DNA from: Phosphitispora fastidiosa
Lineage (GTDB): Bacteria > Bacillota > Thermincolia > Thermincolales > UBA2595
Assembly (NCBI RefSeq): GCF_019008365.1
Contig: NZ_JAHHUL010000001.1
Coordinates: forward strand, 310,001-374,000
DNA: 64,000 nt
Reading direction: 5' to 3'
The notes under the pieces are model-generated. The model searched no databases. It saw only the letters and a program-made list of their open reading frames with translations, and was not told where the DNA came from. The translations under genes and the position numbers were made by a program. Positions 1 to 7,612 of the stretch are shown here, in pieces (the first letter of the stretch is position 1; each line of letters opens with the position of its first letter).

Positions 1-652
1 ATCCGGAATCACTCATATAGGCATAGGGAACTCCTCTTTTCCGGTCCGAAAAACGAGTCGCAGTTTCGGTTAAATGCCTGCCCAAGATTTCCGCAAAGGT
101 CGTTTGACAATTTCCGAGTACTTGAACAGCCCGAAACAGGATCTCATTGTCAAAGTGATCAAATAATTCTATACACTTTTTAAACGTTTCCCATGCTGCT
201 TCGGCATCATCCAATGCCCTGTGAGAAACGGCGCTGCCTACCCCCAGAATCTGCCTGACAGTTTCCAAACGGTAACTTTCAGCCCTCGGCAGCACTGCCT
301 GAACCAGGTCCAGGGTATCAAAGCTGGGGTTTAACAGCAAATACCCTGTCTTCTGCTGCAGGAAATTAATATCAAAGGATATATTATGTCCAAAGATTGG
401 GCAGTCGCCGATGAAGTTCCACAACTTTCCGGCTTCCCCGGAAAGCGCCGGGGCATCTCTTAACATGTCATCTGTCAGGCCTGTCAGGGTCACAATCTGA
501 ACGGGAAGCTTTCTCCCGGGATTCAGCAGGGTATGAAACCTGTCAACAACCTCACCCTTCCTGACAGCTATGACCCCAATTTCAATAATTTCATCAGATT
601 CAGGATTAAGTCCGGTTGTTTCAATATCCAAAAAAACGTAAGTATCTGCCAT
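1..652 (-). CDS. dinG: DEDDh 3'-5' exonuclease domain protein, probably DinG-type, partial
   Basis: The gene starts at ATG 652 and runs off the left edge, so 217 residues are visible. Exo I (FLDIETTG, near residue 8), Exo II (HNISFDINF) and Exo III (HRALDDAEAAW, with its His and Asp) together define a DnaQ-like DEDDh exonuclease that would remove nucleotides 3'-5' using two metals. A helical stretch follows the exonuclease domain and the frame stays open to the edge. That is too long for a lone epsilon-type domain and fits the Firmicute DinG layout of exonuclease plus XPD-like helicase. The helicase part is not visible, so a DNA polymerase III epsilon-like protein remains possible. The domain call is firm; the gene symbol is an inference. 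Confidence 0.7.
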   Translation of the reverse strand, partial: MADTYVFLDIETTGLNPESDEIIEIGVIAVRKGEVVDRFHTLLNPGRKLPVQIVTLTGLTDDMLRDAPALSGEAGKLWNFIGDCPIFGHNISFDINFLQQKTGYLLLNPSFDTLDLVQAVLPRAESYRLETVRQILGVGSAVSHRALDDAEAAWETFKKCIELFDHFDNEILFRAVQVLGNCQTTFAEILGRHLTETATRFSDRKRGVPYAYMSDSG

Positions 653-800
653 TAATTGTTTTCTCCCTGCTTCACTTTATATATTAGATTTTAACCCATT
701 ACCCGTATCAATGGCAACACTGACCCGGCTGAAACATTCGCAAGGGATAAATTTAGCTCTCCAGTCCGGTAAAAAATTTATACTTTCCTATACGTCCAGA

Positions 801-831
801 AAAAAAATGACAGGTATATACCTGTCATTTT
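801..831 (-). terminator. Rho-independent terminator after the UspA gene
   Basis: A perfect 12-bp inverted repeat (arms AAAATGACAGGT and ACCTGTCATTTT) has a 4-nt loop. On the minus strand it is followed by a run of T, which corresponds to the A tract at 801-807. It lies 11 bp beyond the stop codon of the stress protein gene. Confidence 0.85.
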
Positions 832-841
832 GTTAGAATTT

Positions 842-1351
842 CTATTTTTCTGTGCTGTCACGTGCTATGAGCACTGAACATGGCGCCAGCCTCATAACTG
901 TCTCAGATACAGAACCAAGGGATATGCGGGACAAATCGGTTCTCCCGGATTCACCCAATACTATCAAGTCAACATTGTCCGCAATCGCAGCCTTGACAAT
1001 ATTCCTGGGTACACTTCCCCTCAGAATGGTGGTGTTTACCGTCACCCCGTTCTCCTGACCAAAGGCCTTGGCAACAGCAAGCCCTGCCTCACACGGGTGT
1101 ACACCCCCAAAAAACTTTTTGCCCTTTAGTTCCTTAGGGATTTCAAAACTATCTTCGTTTCCCGATACATATACAGCCAGGATTTCAGCATTTACCTTTC
1201 TTGCCAGCCCAATAGAGAATTTAGTAGCTTTTATTGCTGATACCGACCCGTCAGTAGCCAGTAAAATCTTTTTAACAGGTTGGGGAACAGCGGTTATTTC
1301 ATCCATGGTCATCCATTCTGCGCTTTTTTCCCTAACTTCATTCGTCTCCAT
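842..1351 (-). CDS. Universal stress protein, UspA family, ATP-binding type
   Basis: This 169-residue single-domain Usp-fold protein begins the fold with KKILLATDGS near residue 28. Its C-terminal half carries the ATP-binding signature G-x2-G-x9-G-S (GESG, nine residues, GS near residue 140), so it belongs to the nucleotide-binding subgroup. The last strand ends with CSVLIARD, typical of the family. The start is ATG 1351 with a GGGGGAG ribosome site 7 nt upstream. About 25 residues precede the usual Usp start, giving a slightly longer N-terminus than average. The gene is monocistronic: a terminator follows it and 455 bp separate it from the kinase gene upstream. UspA proteins act in the cytoplasm during starvation or stress; a specific partner cannot be read from the sequence. 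Confidence 0.88.
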   Translation of the reverse strand: METNEVREKSAEWMTMDEITAVPQPVKKILLATDGSVSAIKATKFSIGLARKVNAEILAVYVSGNEDSFEIPKELKGKKFFGGVHPCEAGLAVAKAFGQENGVTVNTTILRGSVPRNIVKAAIADNVDLIVLGESGRTDLSRISLGSVSETVMRLAPCSVLIARDSTEK

Positions 1352-1806
1352 TGTAACTCCCCCTTAACCCCATTCCCTTACCTTGCCCAGCCAGCTTCCT
1401 AAGAATATTTTAATTAATATACCTATGAATTTGAAAGGGTTTTCCGGCTAACCTGCAAAAATAAAAGGTGAACTGCCGTTTTGTTGCCTTATCTCCAAAA
1501 TTAAACTAAGACTTTTTACTGGTAACCGGACAATAAATATGTGTAAAAGGTTATATGCCAGGTTAAATGGGTGTTTTGAGGGCTTAATATCACCTACATA
1601 TGTAATATCAACACAATAAAAAGACATGCAGCAGCTAAATTCTCCATAGTTTACTGAAATGAAACCGTTAACCTTTGACTTTTTACAATTAAGAGAGTAA
1701 CTATAGAAAATTTTTCAGTAAAGGTTTAGTATTTAAACATAATCAATGTCAAATACATGCTAAAACTCCTCTCCCTATTCTCTGCGGCTGTATCCTTGCG
1801 ATACAG
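1352..1806. other. Intergenic stretch without a recognisable gene
   Basis: This AT-rich 455-bp spacer lies between the histidine kinase 3' end and the UspA gene. No convincing ORF with a ribosome site was found on either strand. Two weak structures are visible: a 7-bp hairpin at 1788-1806 (CTGTATC/GATACAG) touching the kinase stop codon without a T run, and a spaced imperfect repeat of TTACTGAAA near 1651 and TTTCAGTAA near 1714. The promoter of the UspA gene should lie here, but no clear -35/-10 pair was resolved. Confidence 0.4.
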
Positions 1807-3585
1807 TCATATTTTTTTGCTTACCCCTTCATCATATATGTTCAGGCTGACTTTAAAAGTAGTCCCTCGCTCCGGTTCGCTGGTCACACTTACACTGCCC
1901 CGGTGAGCCTGAATAATATTTTTTACTATGGCCAACCCCAGACCCGTCCCCCCTGCCTCGTCCCTGGTTCTGGCCTTATCGGCCTTATAGAAGCGTTCCC
2001 ATATCTGTTCAAGCTCTGATTCCGGAATTCCGGGGCCGGAATCCGTTACACTGATATCAACCCGGTCATGCCCGGTAACTGCGGAAACCCGAACCACACC
2101 CCCTTCGGGAGTGAACTTGGCTGCATTGTCCAGGAGATTGACCAAGACCTGCTGCAGCCTGTCTTCATCCCCCAATACCGGAGGCAGCTTATCCGGAACA
2201 GCTACGGTCATTTCTTTACCTCTTTCCGCAAAGAGCGGCCGCAGCCTGTCGGTAACCCTTATTATCAGTTCACTTAAGGATATCTTGTCAAATCTCATAG
2301 TCATGTTTCCAGTTTCCATCTGAGTAAGGTCCAGCAGGTCATTAACCAGCCTGCGCAGTCTAAGGGTTTCGTCAAGCAGGATATTTAGGTACTGCCCGCG
2401 CTCTTCCTCGTTCTCCGCCAACCCGTCAGCAAGGGCCTCCACATATCCCTGCAGCAGGCTTAAAGGGCTCCTGAGTTCATGGGAGACATTGGCCACAAAC
2501 TCCCTCCGCAGCATTTCCAGCCTCTTTTCCTTGGTTACATCCTGGAGTACTGCCACAATTCCCCGGATGTTTCCATCCTGATTCCGCAGCGGAGCCAGCA
2601 CAGCTTTAAGTGTCTTTTCCTCAAAAGGTATCTCACCTTTCATTTCCTTTTTCTCCGCCAATGCCTCCTGAAACATTTCCGCAACCATGGGAATGGCCGA
2701 AAGGTCATTAATATGCGGGGTTCCTGTCTCTGCTCTGAGTTTAAAAAGCTCCCTGGCAGGTGGATTGATCAACAAAACACTGCCATTGATATCAAAAGTG
2801 ACCACTGCATCTGTCATACTCCTGATAATGCTTTCTAATTGGTCCTTTTCAGTTGACAGCGCTTCAATGTTCTTCTGGAGCTCAGCAGAAAGAAAATTAA
2901 GGGTGTTGCCCAATAGCCCCAACTCATCCTGAGATTCCGGGATTACCCGTTCCCGAAAATTGCCTCTGGCCATTTCCAAAGCGACTCTATTCATGTCAAG
3001 GACGGGTTTGGTGACTTTTTTGGAAAGGATAAATGCAAGTATCGTGGCCAAAATTATGGTGCCTACAGTGCCATACATAATAAACTTCTGAACAGTTTTT
3101 ACCGTATCGGTTACCGGCTCAACCGGGGAATGCAGAAATACTGCACCGATTACCTGATTCTTTATTTTGATAGGTACTCCCACGGAAAGCACGGTCATCT
3201 CCAGACCGGGATATTCTCCCCTTTGGGTGACAATATCACCTTCCAGGATTCTTTCAACATCAGGGTACATTAGTTTATCTCCCCGATGCATGCCCCCGCC
3301 CTGAATAGTGCACGACCTGATAAGCCCTCTCCTGTCAGTAATCACAATTTTGGCATCTATGTACCGGCTTATCATCGTAAGCTCTTCCTGCCATTCCTGG
3401 CGATCCGGAGCAGATGCAATCATATCTGCAATTTCGGCGCCATTTCTAACCAGTTCCTGGGATTTAAGGGAAAAGTAAAAGTCACCAAAAAACTGGGATA
3501 AAAAGACACCCAGGAAAAACATTACCAGGATAATCAAAACCAATATTGCCAGCCATAATTTCCCTACCAGGCTGCGGTTGATCAT
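1807..3585 (-). CDS. Membrane sensor histidine kinase, HAMP-PAS-HisKA-HATPase
   Basis: This 592-residue inner-membrane sensor resembles the WalK/ResE/PhoR group. TM1 lies near residues 8-30, an extracytoplasmic sensor at about 31-165, TM2 at 167-187, HAMP at 188-240 and PAS at about 250-350. The phospho-acceptor H box is VSHELRSPLSLL (near 370). The ATP-binding lid shows the N box (LLDNAAKF), G1 (DSGPGIP) and G2 (GGTGLGLAIV). It autophosphorylates on His and passes phosphate to the adjacent response regulator, whose stop codon overlaps this start by 4 nt (ATGA), so the pair is translationally coupled. The ligand is unknown. ResE-like (redox) and PhoR-like (phosphate) roles are both possible, and no pst, phoA or res genes are nearby to decide. 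Confidence 0.9.
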   Translation of the reverse strand: MINRSLVGKLWLAILVLIILVMFFLGVFLSQFFGDFYFSLKSQELVRNGAEIADMIASAPDRQEWQEELTMISRYIDAKIVITDRRGLIRSCTIQGGGMHRGDKLMYPDVERILEGDIVTQRGEYPGLEMTVLSVGVPIKIKNQVIGAVFLHSPVEPVTDTVKTVQKFIMYGTVGTIILATILAFILSKKVTKPVLDMNRVALEMARGNFRERVIPESQDELGLLGNTLNFLSAELQKNIEALSTEKDQLESIIRSMTDAVVTFDINGSVLLINPPARELFKLRAETGTPHINDLSAIPMVAEMFQEALAEKKEMKGEIPFEEKTLKAVLAPLRNQDGNIRGIVAVLQDVTKEKRLEMLRREFVANVSHELRSPLSLLQGYVEALADGLAENEEERGQYLNILLDETLRLRRLVNDLLDLTQMETGNMTMRFDKISLSELIIRVTDRLRPLFAERGKEMTVAVPDKLPPVLGDEDRLQQVLVNLLDNAAKFTPEGGVVRVSAVTGHDRVDISVTDSGPGIPESELEQIWERFYKADKARTRDEAGGTGLGLAIVKNIIQAHRGSVSVTSEPERGTTFKVSLNIYDEGVSKKI

Positions 3586-4280
3586 TTGCCCACCTCAAAT
3601 TTATATCCAACTCCCCAAACGGTAATCAAATAGGCTGCCGCCTCTCCGAAGCGGGATAATTTCTCTCTAAGTTTTTTTACGTGTGTATCCACGGTTCTCA
3701 GGTCACCATAGAAATCATAACCCCAAACGTGCTCCAGCAGCTGTTCTCTGGTAAAAACCCTGCCGGAGTTTTTGGCCAAAAAGGCCAACAATTCAAATTC
3801 CTTCGGAGTCAGGCTGATTTTATTGCCCTGGACATCAACTTCCCTGGCATCATGATTGATTACAAGCCCGGGGAAGGTCAGAATATTTCCGGGTTCACCG
3901 GGCTGTTTGGCGCCAACCCGCCTTAAAAGAGCCTTGACCCTGGCAACCAGCTCTCTGGGGCTGAAGGGCTTGACAACATAATCATCAGCTCCCAGTTCAA
4001 AGCCAAGTACCCGGTCAATTTCCTCGCCCCTTGCCGTGAGCATAATAACCGGTATATCATAATCCCTTCTTATTTCCCGGCATACCGTCAGGCCATCAAC
4101 CTTTGGCATCATAATATCAAGAATAACCAGGTCAATTTCCGATTTTTTGAGGAGCTCCAGGGCACTCTCCCCGTCCCCGGCCTCAATAACTTCAAATCCT
4201 TCCCTGCCAAGGTACATTTTCACCAAATCCCGCATTTTCGGTTCATCGTCTGCCACAAGAATAATACCGTTTTTCAGCAA
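3582..4280 (-). CDS. OmpR/PhoB-family response regulator
   Basis: An N-terminal receiver domain has the acidic pair DDE near residue 12, phospho-acceptor Asp in LVILDIMMP, a Thr in MLTARGE and Lys in YVVKPFSP. A C-terminal winged helix follows (LTPKEFELLAFLAKNSGRV, then VWGYDFYGDLRTVDTHVKKLR). The protein is very like ResD/PhoP-type regulators and is the partner of the overlapping kinase. A GTG at 4289 would extend the frame by three codons, but it overlaps the GGAAGG ribosome site. The TTG at 4280, 8 nt from that site, is the better start and gives about 232 residues. The regulator would bind DNA as a dimer when phosphorylated; targets cannot be inferred here. Confidence 0.9.
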   Translation of the reverse strand: MLKNGIILVADDEPKMRDLVKMYLGREGFEVIEAGDGESALELLKKSEIDLVILDIMMPKVDGLTVCREIRRDYDIPVIMLTARGEEIDRVLGFELGADDYVVKPFSPRELVARVKALLRRVGAKQPGEPGNILTFPGLVINHDAREVDVQGNKISLTPKEFELLAFLAKNSGRVFTREQLLEHVWGYDFYGDLRTVDTHVKKLREKLSRFGEAAAYLITVWGVGYKFEVGK

Positions 4281-4425
4281 AATAAACACCTTCCTTCTTT
4301 CAAACCCGGATTATGTTTGACTAAATCAGAAAAGGCGCGCACCATTTACCTGGCATTGCGCGCACCGTTCATTTCCGGGTTATTTATCTTTCTTACAAAG
4401 GACTGCCAGTCCTTTAATGTCAGCC

Positions 4426-4632
4426 TCAGCCAAACATTGAGCCAGACCCGCACCCGGAGTCACACGAAGTTTTTCCCGGCGAGCCTTTAACCGTAACAGA
4501 AAATGGCGTCAAGACCTGTTTGACATTTGAAGTCCCACAGTCAGGGCACCTTACCTTATCTCTTTCGCTTATCGATACCCTGACGGTAAATTGACTGTCA
4601 CAGCTCTTGCACCTGAAATCATAAGCCGGCAT
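4426..4632 (-). CDS. FmdB-family zinc ribbon protein
   Basis: This 68-residue protein starts MPAYDFRCKSC, the hallmark of the FmdB/CxxC_CxxC_SSSS regulatory family. Zinc ligands are CKSC and CPDC. The C-terminal tail is Gly/Ser/Cys rich (SCDSGCGSGSMFG). Members are small putative regulators, first described next to formamidase or amidase genes, and most have no known function. The gene is monocistronic, between the response regulator and the selenoprotein candidate. The length is normal for the family. Confidence 0.85.
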   Translation of the reverse strand: MPAYDFRCKSCDSQFTVRVSISERDKVRCPDCGTSNVKQVLTPFSVTVKGSPGKTSCDSGCGSGSMFG

Positions 4633-4711
4633 AATTACACCCCCAATGTTATGTTTTCCGGTTGTGCAAATTATATAAAACTATACTCCAAAAGTCAATA
4701 AAGGAAAGTAT

Positions 4712-5050
4712 TCAGGCCACCGGCATAATCCCCTTTTTGTCCAGCTCCTTTACCAGGTAGCTGTATGAGATACTGCCCATCCACAATGGTATGCCATCAA
4801 CAGCAACCAGGGGCAGAGAAGAAACCGGTTTTTCTTTTATAACTGCCCGGGCCCGGGGATATCCTGCCATCTCCTCTTTGTCCTGAATATCAATATACTG
4901 TATGGATACCTGTTGGCCATACTTTGTGTTTAAAATCTCCCGAAAAAGCGCCGTGATCTCCTCCTGAGACCGTGATGACCCTCAACCGCCGCCAGAACAG
5001 CTATCAAACAGCCGGGACCCAAATACCTGAATTTTTACCTTTTGACTCAT
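4712..5050 (-). CDS. Candidate selenoprotein: thioredoxin-like protein with in-frame TGA (Sec23)
   Basis: Reading through a TGA at 4984-4982 gives 112 residues. The opening strand MSQKVKIQVFG is followed by a redox loop DSCSGGG-U-GSS (Cys18, Sec23), a helix, the strand VSIQYIDIQ, a cis-Pro-like SSLPLVAVDG and a C-terminal helix, which together match a thioredoxin-like fold. Several lines argue against a random stop. The frame is open and protein-like on both sides. The TGA sits exactly where a redox Cys is expected, after CxGGG. A 6-bp hairpin with a 5-nt loop starts 16 nt behind it. The start overlaps the upstream stop as TAATG. The gene ends with a second, ordinary TGA at 4714-4712. A gene caller would miss or truncate it. 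A pseudogene or sequencing error remains possible; selenium genes are not in this window. Confidence 0.72.
4955..4971 (-). promoter_or_regulatory. SECIS-like hairpin behind the in-frame TGA
   Basis: On the minus strand, arms GGTCTC and GAGATC form 6 bp (one G-U) closing the loop AGGAG. The loop begins 16 nt after the TGA and has G in its first two positions. Both properties meet the published bacterial SECIS consensus (16-37 nt spacing, short apical loop with an early G). The lower stem is weak. The structure was derived by eye. Confidence 0.55.
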
Positions 5051-5247
5051 TAAGCGCCACCTCCCTGCTTCAGAACCCGTGGGGATCCCACATCTTTATG
5101 AGAGCGGAGTTTCCGAAGGTTCTCAATCTCATCTTCAATTCTTTCCATTTCCTCAATCATCTGCGGCTTAACCGAATGTGCAGGCCACCTCTGTTTCAGA
5201 TCTCTCAATTGGTTTTCCAGTTCTGCCAGCTTTTTATCATCATCCAT
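5050..5247 (-). CDS. Small helical protein of unknown function
   Basis: This 65-residue protein starts at ATG 5247 (MDDDKKLAELEN), 8 nt after the ferredoxin stop. It is nearly all charged helix: an N-terminal helix LAELENQLRDLKQR, a conserved-looking turn RWPAHSVKP, then a second helix MIEEMERIEDEIENLRKL, ending in a basic/Gly tail. This suggests a coiled-coil hairpin or adaptor. A longer frame open to 5316 would overlap the ferredoxin gene and is not supported. Its stop shares a base with the start of the selenoprotein candidate (TAATG), so the two are probably co-translated. No function is known to me. Confidence 0.65.
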   Translation of the reverse strand: MDDDKKLAELENQLRDLKQRWPAHSVKPQMIEEMERIEDEIENLRKLRSHKDVGSPRVLKQGGGA

Positions 5248-5255
5248 AATTGTTT

Positions 5256-5459
5256 TCAAACCATAATCACAGCCTTTGAAGGGCAATGTGTTATACATTT
5301 GCCACAGCCCTGGCAAAAGGAATTAATGTAATATGGTTCATCTGGTTCTTCCTGCTCAATGGCCTTGGCAGGACAAGCCTCACGCGCCATGCACGACCTG
5401 CATATTTTACATCTGTCCGGGATTACTACCGCTCTTTTCTCCATCATTATCATTCCCAT
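5256..5459 (-). CDS. Two-cluster 4Fe-4S ferredoxin-like protein
   Basis: This 67-residue protein carries two cysteine sets. The first, CKICRSCMAREACP, has spacing C-x2-C-x2-C-x5-C and so a longer last gap than usual. The second is the standard CQGCGKCITHCP. Each should bind one [4Fe-4S] cluster, giving a small electron carrier. The start is uncertain: ATG 5459 or the in-frame ATGs a few codons later. It leads a three-gene set (ferredoxin, helical protein, thioredoxin-like selenoprotein candidate) with spacings of 8 and -1 nt. This suggests that the ferredoxin delivers electrons to, or senses redox state with, the thioredoxin-like partner. That link is inference. Confidence 0.8.
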   Translation of the reverse strand: MGMIMMEKRAVVIPDRCKICRSCMAREACPAKAIEQEEPDEPYYINSFCQGCGKCITHCPSKAVIMV

Positions 5460-5547
5460 CTGCTAACGCCTGCCCATACCCCCAGGGGGTATTTATTTAT
5501 CATTTTAAGCTTTTTCCGGAAAAATGTCAACAACAGTTTACAAAAAT

Positions 5548-5602
5548 GGGGCAGATGTATTCCGGAAGGTGAACTCTGTCGTCCATCCGGCCTATCTGCC
5601 CC
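5548..5602. repeat. Palindromic repeat family 1, copy A (short form)
   Basis: The outer stem GGGGCAGAT/ATCTGCCCC is 9 bp and the inner stem CCGGA/TCCGG is 5 bp; the loop includes CTGTCGTC, the motif shared with copies B, C and D. At 55 bp it is a deleted version of the longer elements. It lies 25 bp beyond the 3' end of trxB. Confidence 0.65.
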
Positions 5603-5623
5603 TAACTCTCTTCTTTGAGAGTC
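5603..5623 (-). terminator. Possible weak terminator hairpin after trxB
   Basis: Arms ACTCTC and GAGAGT flank a 6-nt loop just outside the trxB stop. There is no T tract, so termination efficiency is doubtful. The adjoining palindrome at 5548-5602 may contribute. Confidence 0.35.
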
Positions 5624-5626
5624 TCT

Positions 5627-6550
5627 TTACTTCAAGTATTCGATATACTCTTCAGCTGACACTGCAGCCACGGCTCCGTCAGCGACGGCTGTGACCACCT
5701 GACGCAGCGGCGTCTGGCGTACGTCACCTGCCGCGAACACTCCCTGCCGGGATGTCTGCATCTTGGCATCAGTAATGATGTAACCCCGTTCATCGGTATC
5801 TACAAAGCCCTTAAAAAGCTCTGTTGAAGGATCTTTACCGATGTATACAAAGACCCCGTCAACAGCAACGGCTTTTTCCTCACCGGACTTAATATTTTTT
5901 ACCTTTACAGCTTCAACCTGTTCATTCCCCATCACATTTGTGACCACAGAATCCAGGATAAATTCTATCCGGTCATTAGACTGGGCTTTTTCCTGCAGTA
6001 CCTTGGTAGCCCTGAGCTCATCCCTGCGGTGAATGATATAAACCTTCTCCGCGAATTTTGTCAGGTATATGGCTTCCTGAACTGAGGAATCCCCTCCGCC
6101 GACCACCGCTACTTTTTTCCCCTGGAAAAACGCCCCGTCACAGGTGGCGCAGTATGACACCCCGCGTCCCCGGAACTCTTCCTCCCCGGGAATACCCAGG
6201 GGTCTGGAAAGCGCCCCTGCTGCAATTATTACTGTTTTGGTGGTCAGGTCCCCATCAGAAGTCTTTACCTGATACCCCCCGGCAGGCATCTCGGCAACTG
6301 ACAGCACATCGGTAAATTTGGGCTCAACCCCAAAACGTCTGGCCTGAATATCCATATTCATCACCAAATCGGGACCGGGTATCCCTTCAGGAAATCCCGG
6401 GTAGTTTTCAATCATATCAGTTGTGGAAGCTTGGCCTCCCGGCATCCCCCGCTCTATCAGAACGGTTTTCAGTTTCGCTCTGGCTGCATAAAGACCTGCC
6501 GACAAGCCCGCCGGCCCGCCGCCAATAATTACTGCATCATAATCATTCAT
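5627..6550 (-). CDS. trxB: Thioredoxin-disulfide reductase
   Basis: This 307-residue flavoprotein of the low-molecular-weight TrxR family transfers electrons from NADPH through FAD and a disulfide to thioredoxin. FAD binding: GGGPAGLSAG near residue 10. Redox centre: CATC near 134. Nucleotide binding: GGGDSS near 153, followed by HRRDELRA, the basic patch of NADPH-type enzymes. The C-terminal FAD motif is FAAGDVR. The length is standard. The ferredoxin/selenoprotein-candidate set lies downstream on the same strand, 168 bp away behind a palindrome, which suggests a functional redox neighbourhood although possibly a separate transcript. Confidence 0.95.
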   Translation of the reverse strand: MNDYDAVIIGGGPAGLSAGLYAARAKLKTVLIERGMPGGQASTTDMIENYPGFPEGIPGPDLVMNMDIQARRFGVEPKFTDVLSVAEMPAGGYQVKTSDGDLTTKTVIIAAGALSRPLGIPGEEEFRGRGVSYCATCDGAFFQGKKVAVVGGGDSSVQEAIYLTKFAEKVYIIHRRDELRATKVLQEKAQSNDRIEFILDSVVTNVMGNEQVEAVKVKNIKSGEEKAVAVDGVFVYIGKDPSTELFKGFVDTDERGYIITDAKMQTSRQGVFAAGDVRQTPLRQVVTAVADGAVAAVSAEEYIEYLK

Positions 6551-6570
6551 AATGTCACACTCCTGTCCTG

Positions 6571-7611
6571 TTATTTGTTATAGCAAAGGTTTTGAACCTT
6601 TATGGTCACTTTATACCGGTTCTCTCCGGTGTTTTGGTAAAACTCGGTTTGTGGAGCCCTGTCCATGACCTCAGCTTCTTTATACTTATCATTTAATATT
6701 TTTAGAGCTGTAGGTACATCTGTCTCCAAAAATTTTATTGCATCCCCCGGTACAGCCTGAGCCACCTTCCACAGGTCAGCAGCAATGATACAACCAATCT
6801 GAGGATATCCTCCGGTGGATTGGGCATCATGCATCAGAATAACCGGTTTCCCTGTCGGCAGCACCTGGATACTGCCAGGAGTTACCGGAAAGGACTCTGT
6901 CAATGCCTCTGTCCGGGAAACAACTAGATTGTTACCCTCCAGACGGCAGCCCATCCTGTCGGACTGCCCGGTTACCATATATTCTGTGTCAAATAGTTTA
7001 CGGTATACTAATTCTGAAAATAGGCCCCGGTCAATACCGGGTACAGCCCTGACGGTAATTCTACCGGCATATACAGGTCGTCTGTTTACAGGATATCTTT
7101 TTCCAAGCATGTTTTCAAGGGATAATTTTTCGATTTCAGGACCGTTTCTAACCGGTAAGCAGTCCCCTTTTGCCAGGAGCCGCCCACCGTGGCCGCCAAA
7201 TCCCCCGGTCAAAAAGGTGGACCGGCTTCCCATAACAGGCGCAGTATCAATTCCACCGGCAAATGCCAGGTAAGTCCGGCACCCCTTCCTGCGATAACCA
7301 AAACTAAGCAGATCACCCGCACTGCAGAGAAAACTTTCCCACATGGGGGCTTTCCTGCCGAATATCCTGGGACTCATGTCTGCACCTGTCATGGCAACAA
7401 TACAATCTTTGCTAAATAACAGACCGGGGCCTGCCAGGGTCATCTCCAGGCAAGCCGCACCAGGCTCATTACCCACAAGTCGATTGGCAGTAATCAGAGC
7501 CCAACAATCGGCTGCACCGGAAACCGGTACCCCCAGATGTCTATATCCAAACCTGCCCAGGTCCTGAACTGTCGTCAGGAATCCCCGGTGAATTACTTTA
7601 GCAGCAAACAT
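6571..7611 (-). CDS. pxpC: 5-oxoprolinase subunit C (KipA/PxpC family)
   Basis: This protein of about 346 residues belongs to the biotin-dependent carboxyltransferase-like/allophanate hydrolase subunit 2 family. Visible marks are TTVQDLGRFGYRHLGVPVSGAAD at the N-terminus and the late segment DAQSTGGYPQIG with its Gly-Gly-Tyr turn. With PxpA and PxpB it forms the ATP-dependent 5-oxoprolinase that opens 5-oxoproline to glutamate. The start is ATG 7611, two bases after the pxpA stop, preceded by GGGTGG; the frame is open to 7650 but the extra residues are not family-like. The order pxpB-pxpA-pxpC on one strand with near-zero spacing supports an operon. KipA-type sporulation control in Bacillus is a related alternative. 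Confidence 0.88.
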   Translation of the reverse strand: MFAAKVIHRGFLTTVQDLGRFGYRHLGVPVSGAADCWALITANRLVGNEPGAACLEMTLAGPGLLFSKDCIVAMTGADMSPRIFGRKAPMWESFLCSAGDLLSFGYRRKGCRTYLAFAGGIDTAPVMGSRSTFLTGGFGGHGGRLLAKGDCLPVRNGPEIEKLSLENMLGKRYPVNRRPVYAGRITVRAVPGIDRGLFSELVYRKLFDTEYMVTGQSDRMGCRLEGNNLVVSRTEALTESFPVTPGSIQVLPTGKPVILMHDAQSTGGYPQIGCIIAADLWKVAQAVPGDAIKFLETDVPTALKILNDKYKEAEVMDRAPQTEFYQNTGENRYKVTIKVQNLCYNK

Positions 7612-7612
7612 T

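Noticed and set aside
4982-4984. Treating the in-frame TGA as a simple pseudogene
   Set aside because: The protein-like frame on both sides, the redox position and the SECIS-like hairpin are better explained by selenocysteine; it is kept as a candidate selenoprotein with stated doubt.
5050-5316. 88-codon frame overlapping the ferredoxin gene
   Set aside because: The first 23 codons lie inside the ferredoxin gene in another frame; the start at 5247 fits the operon spacing.
5475-5493. Short palindrome TACCCCCAGGGGGTA as a regulator site
   Set aside because: It is a 15-bp dyad upstream of the ferredoxin gene, but with no second copy in the window there is no basis for assigning a function.
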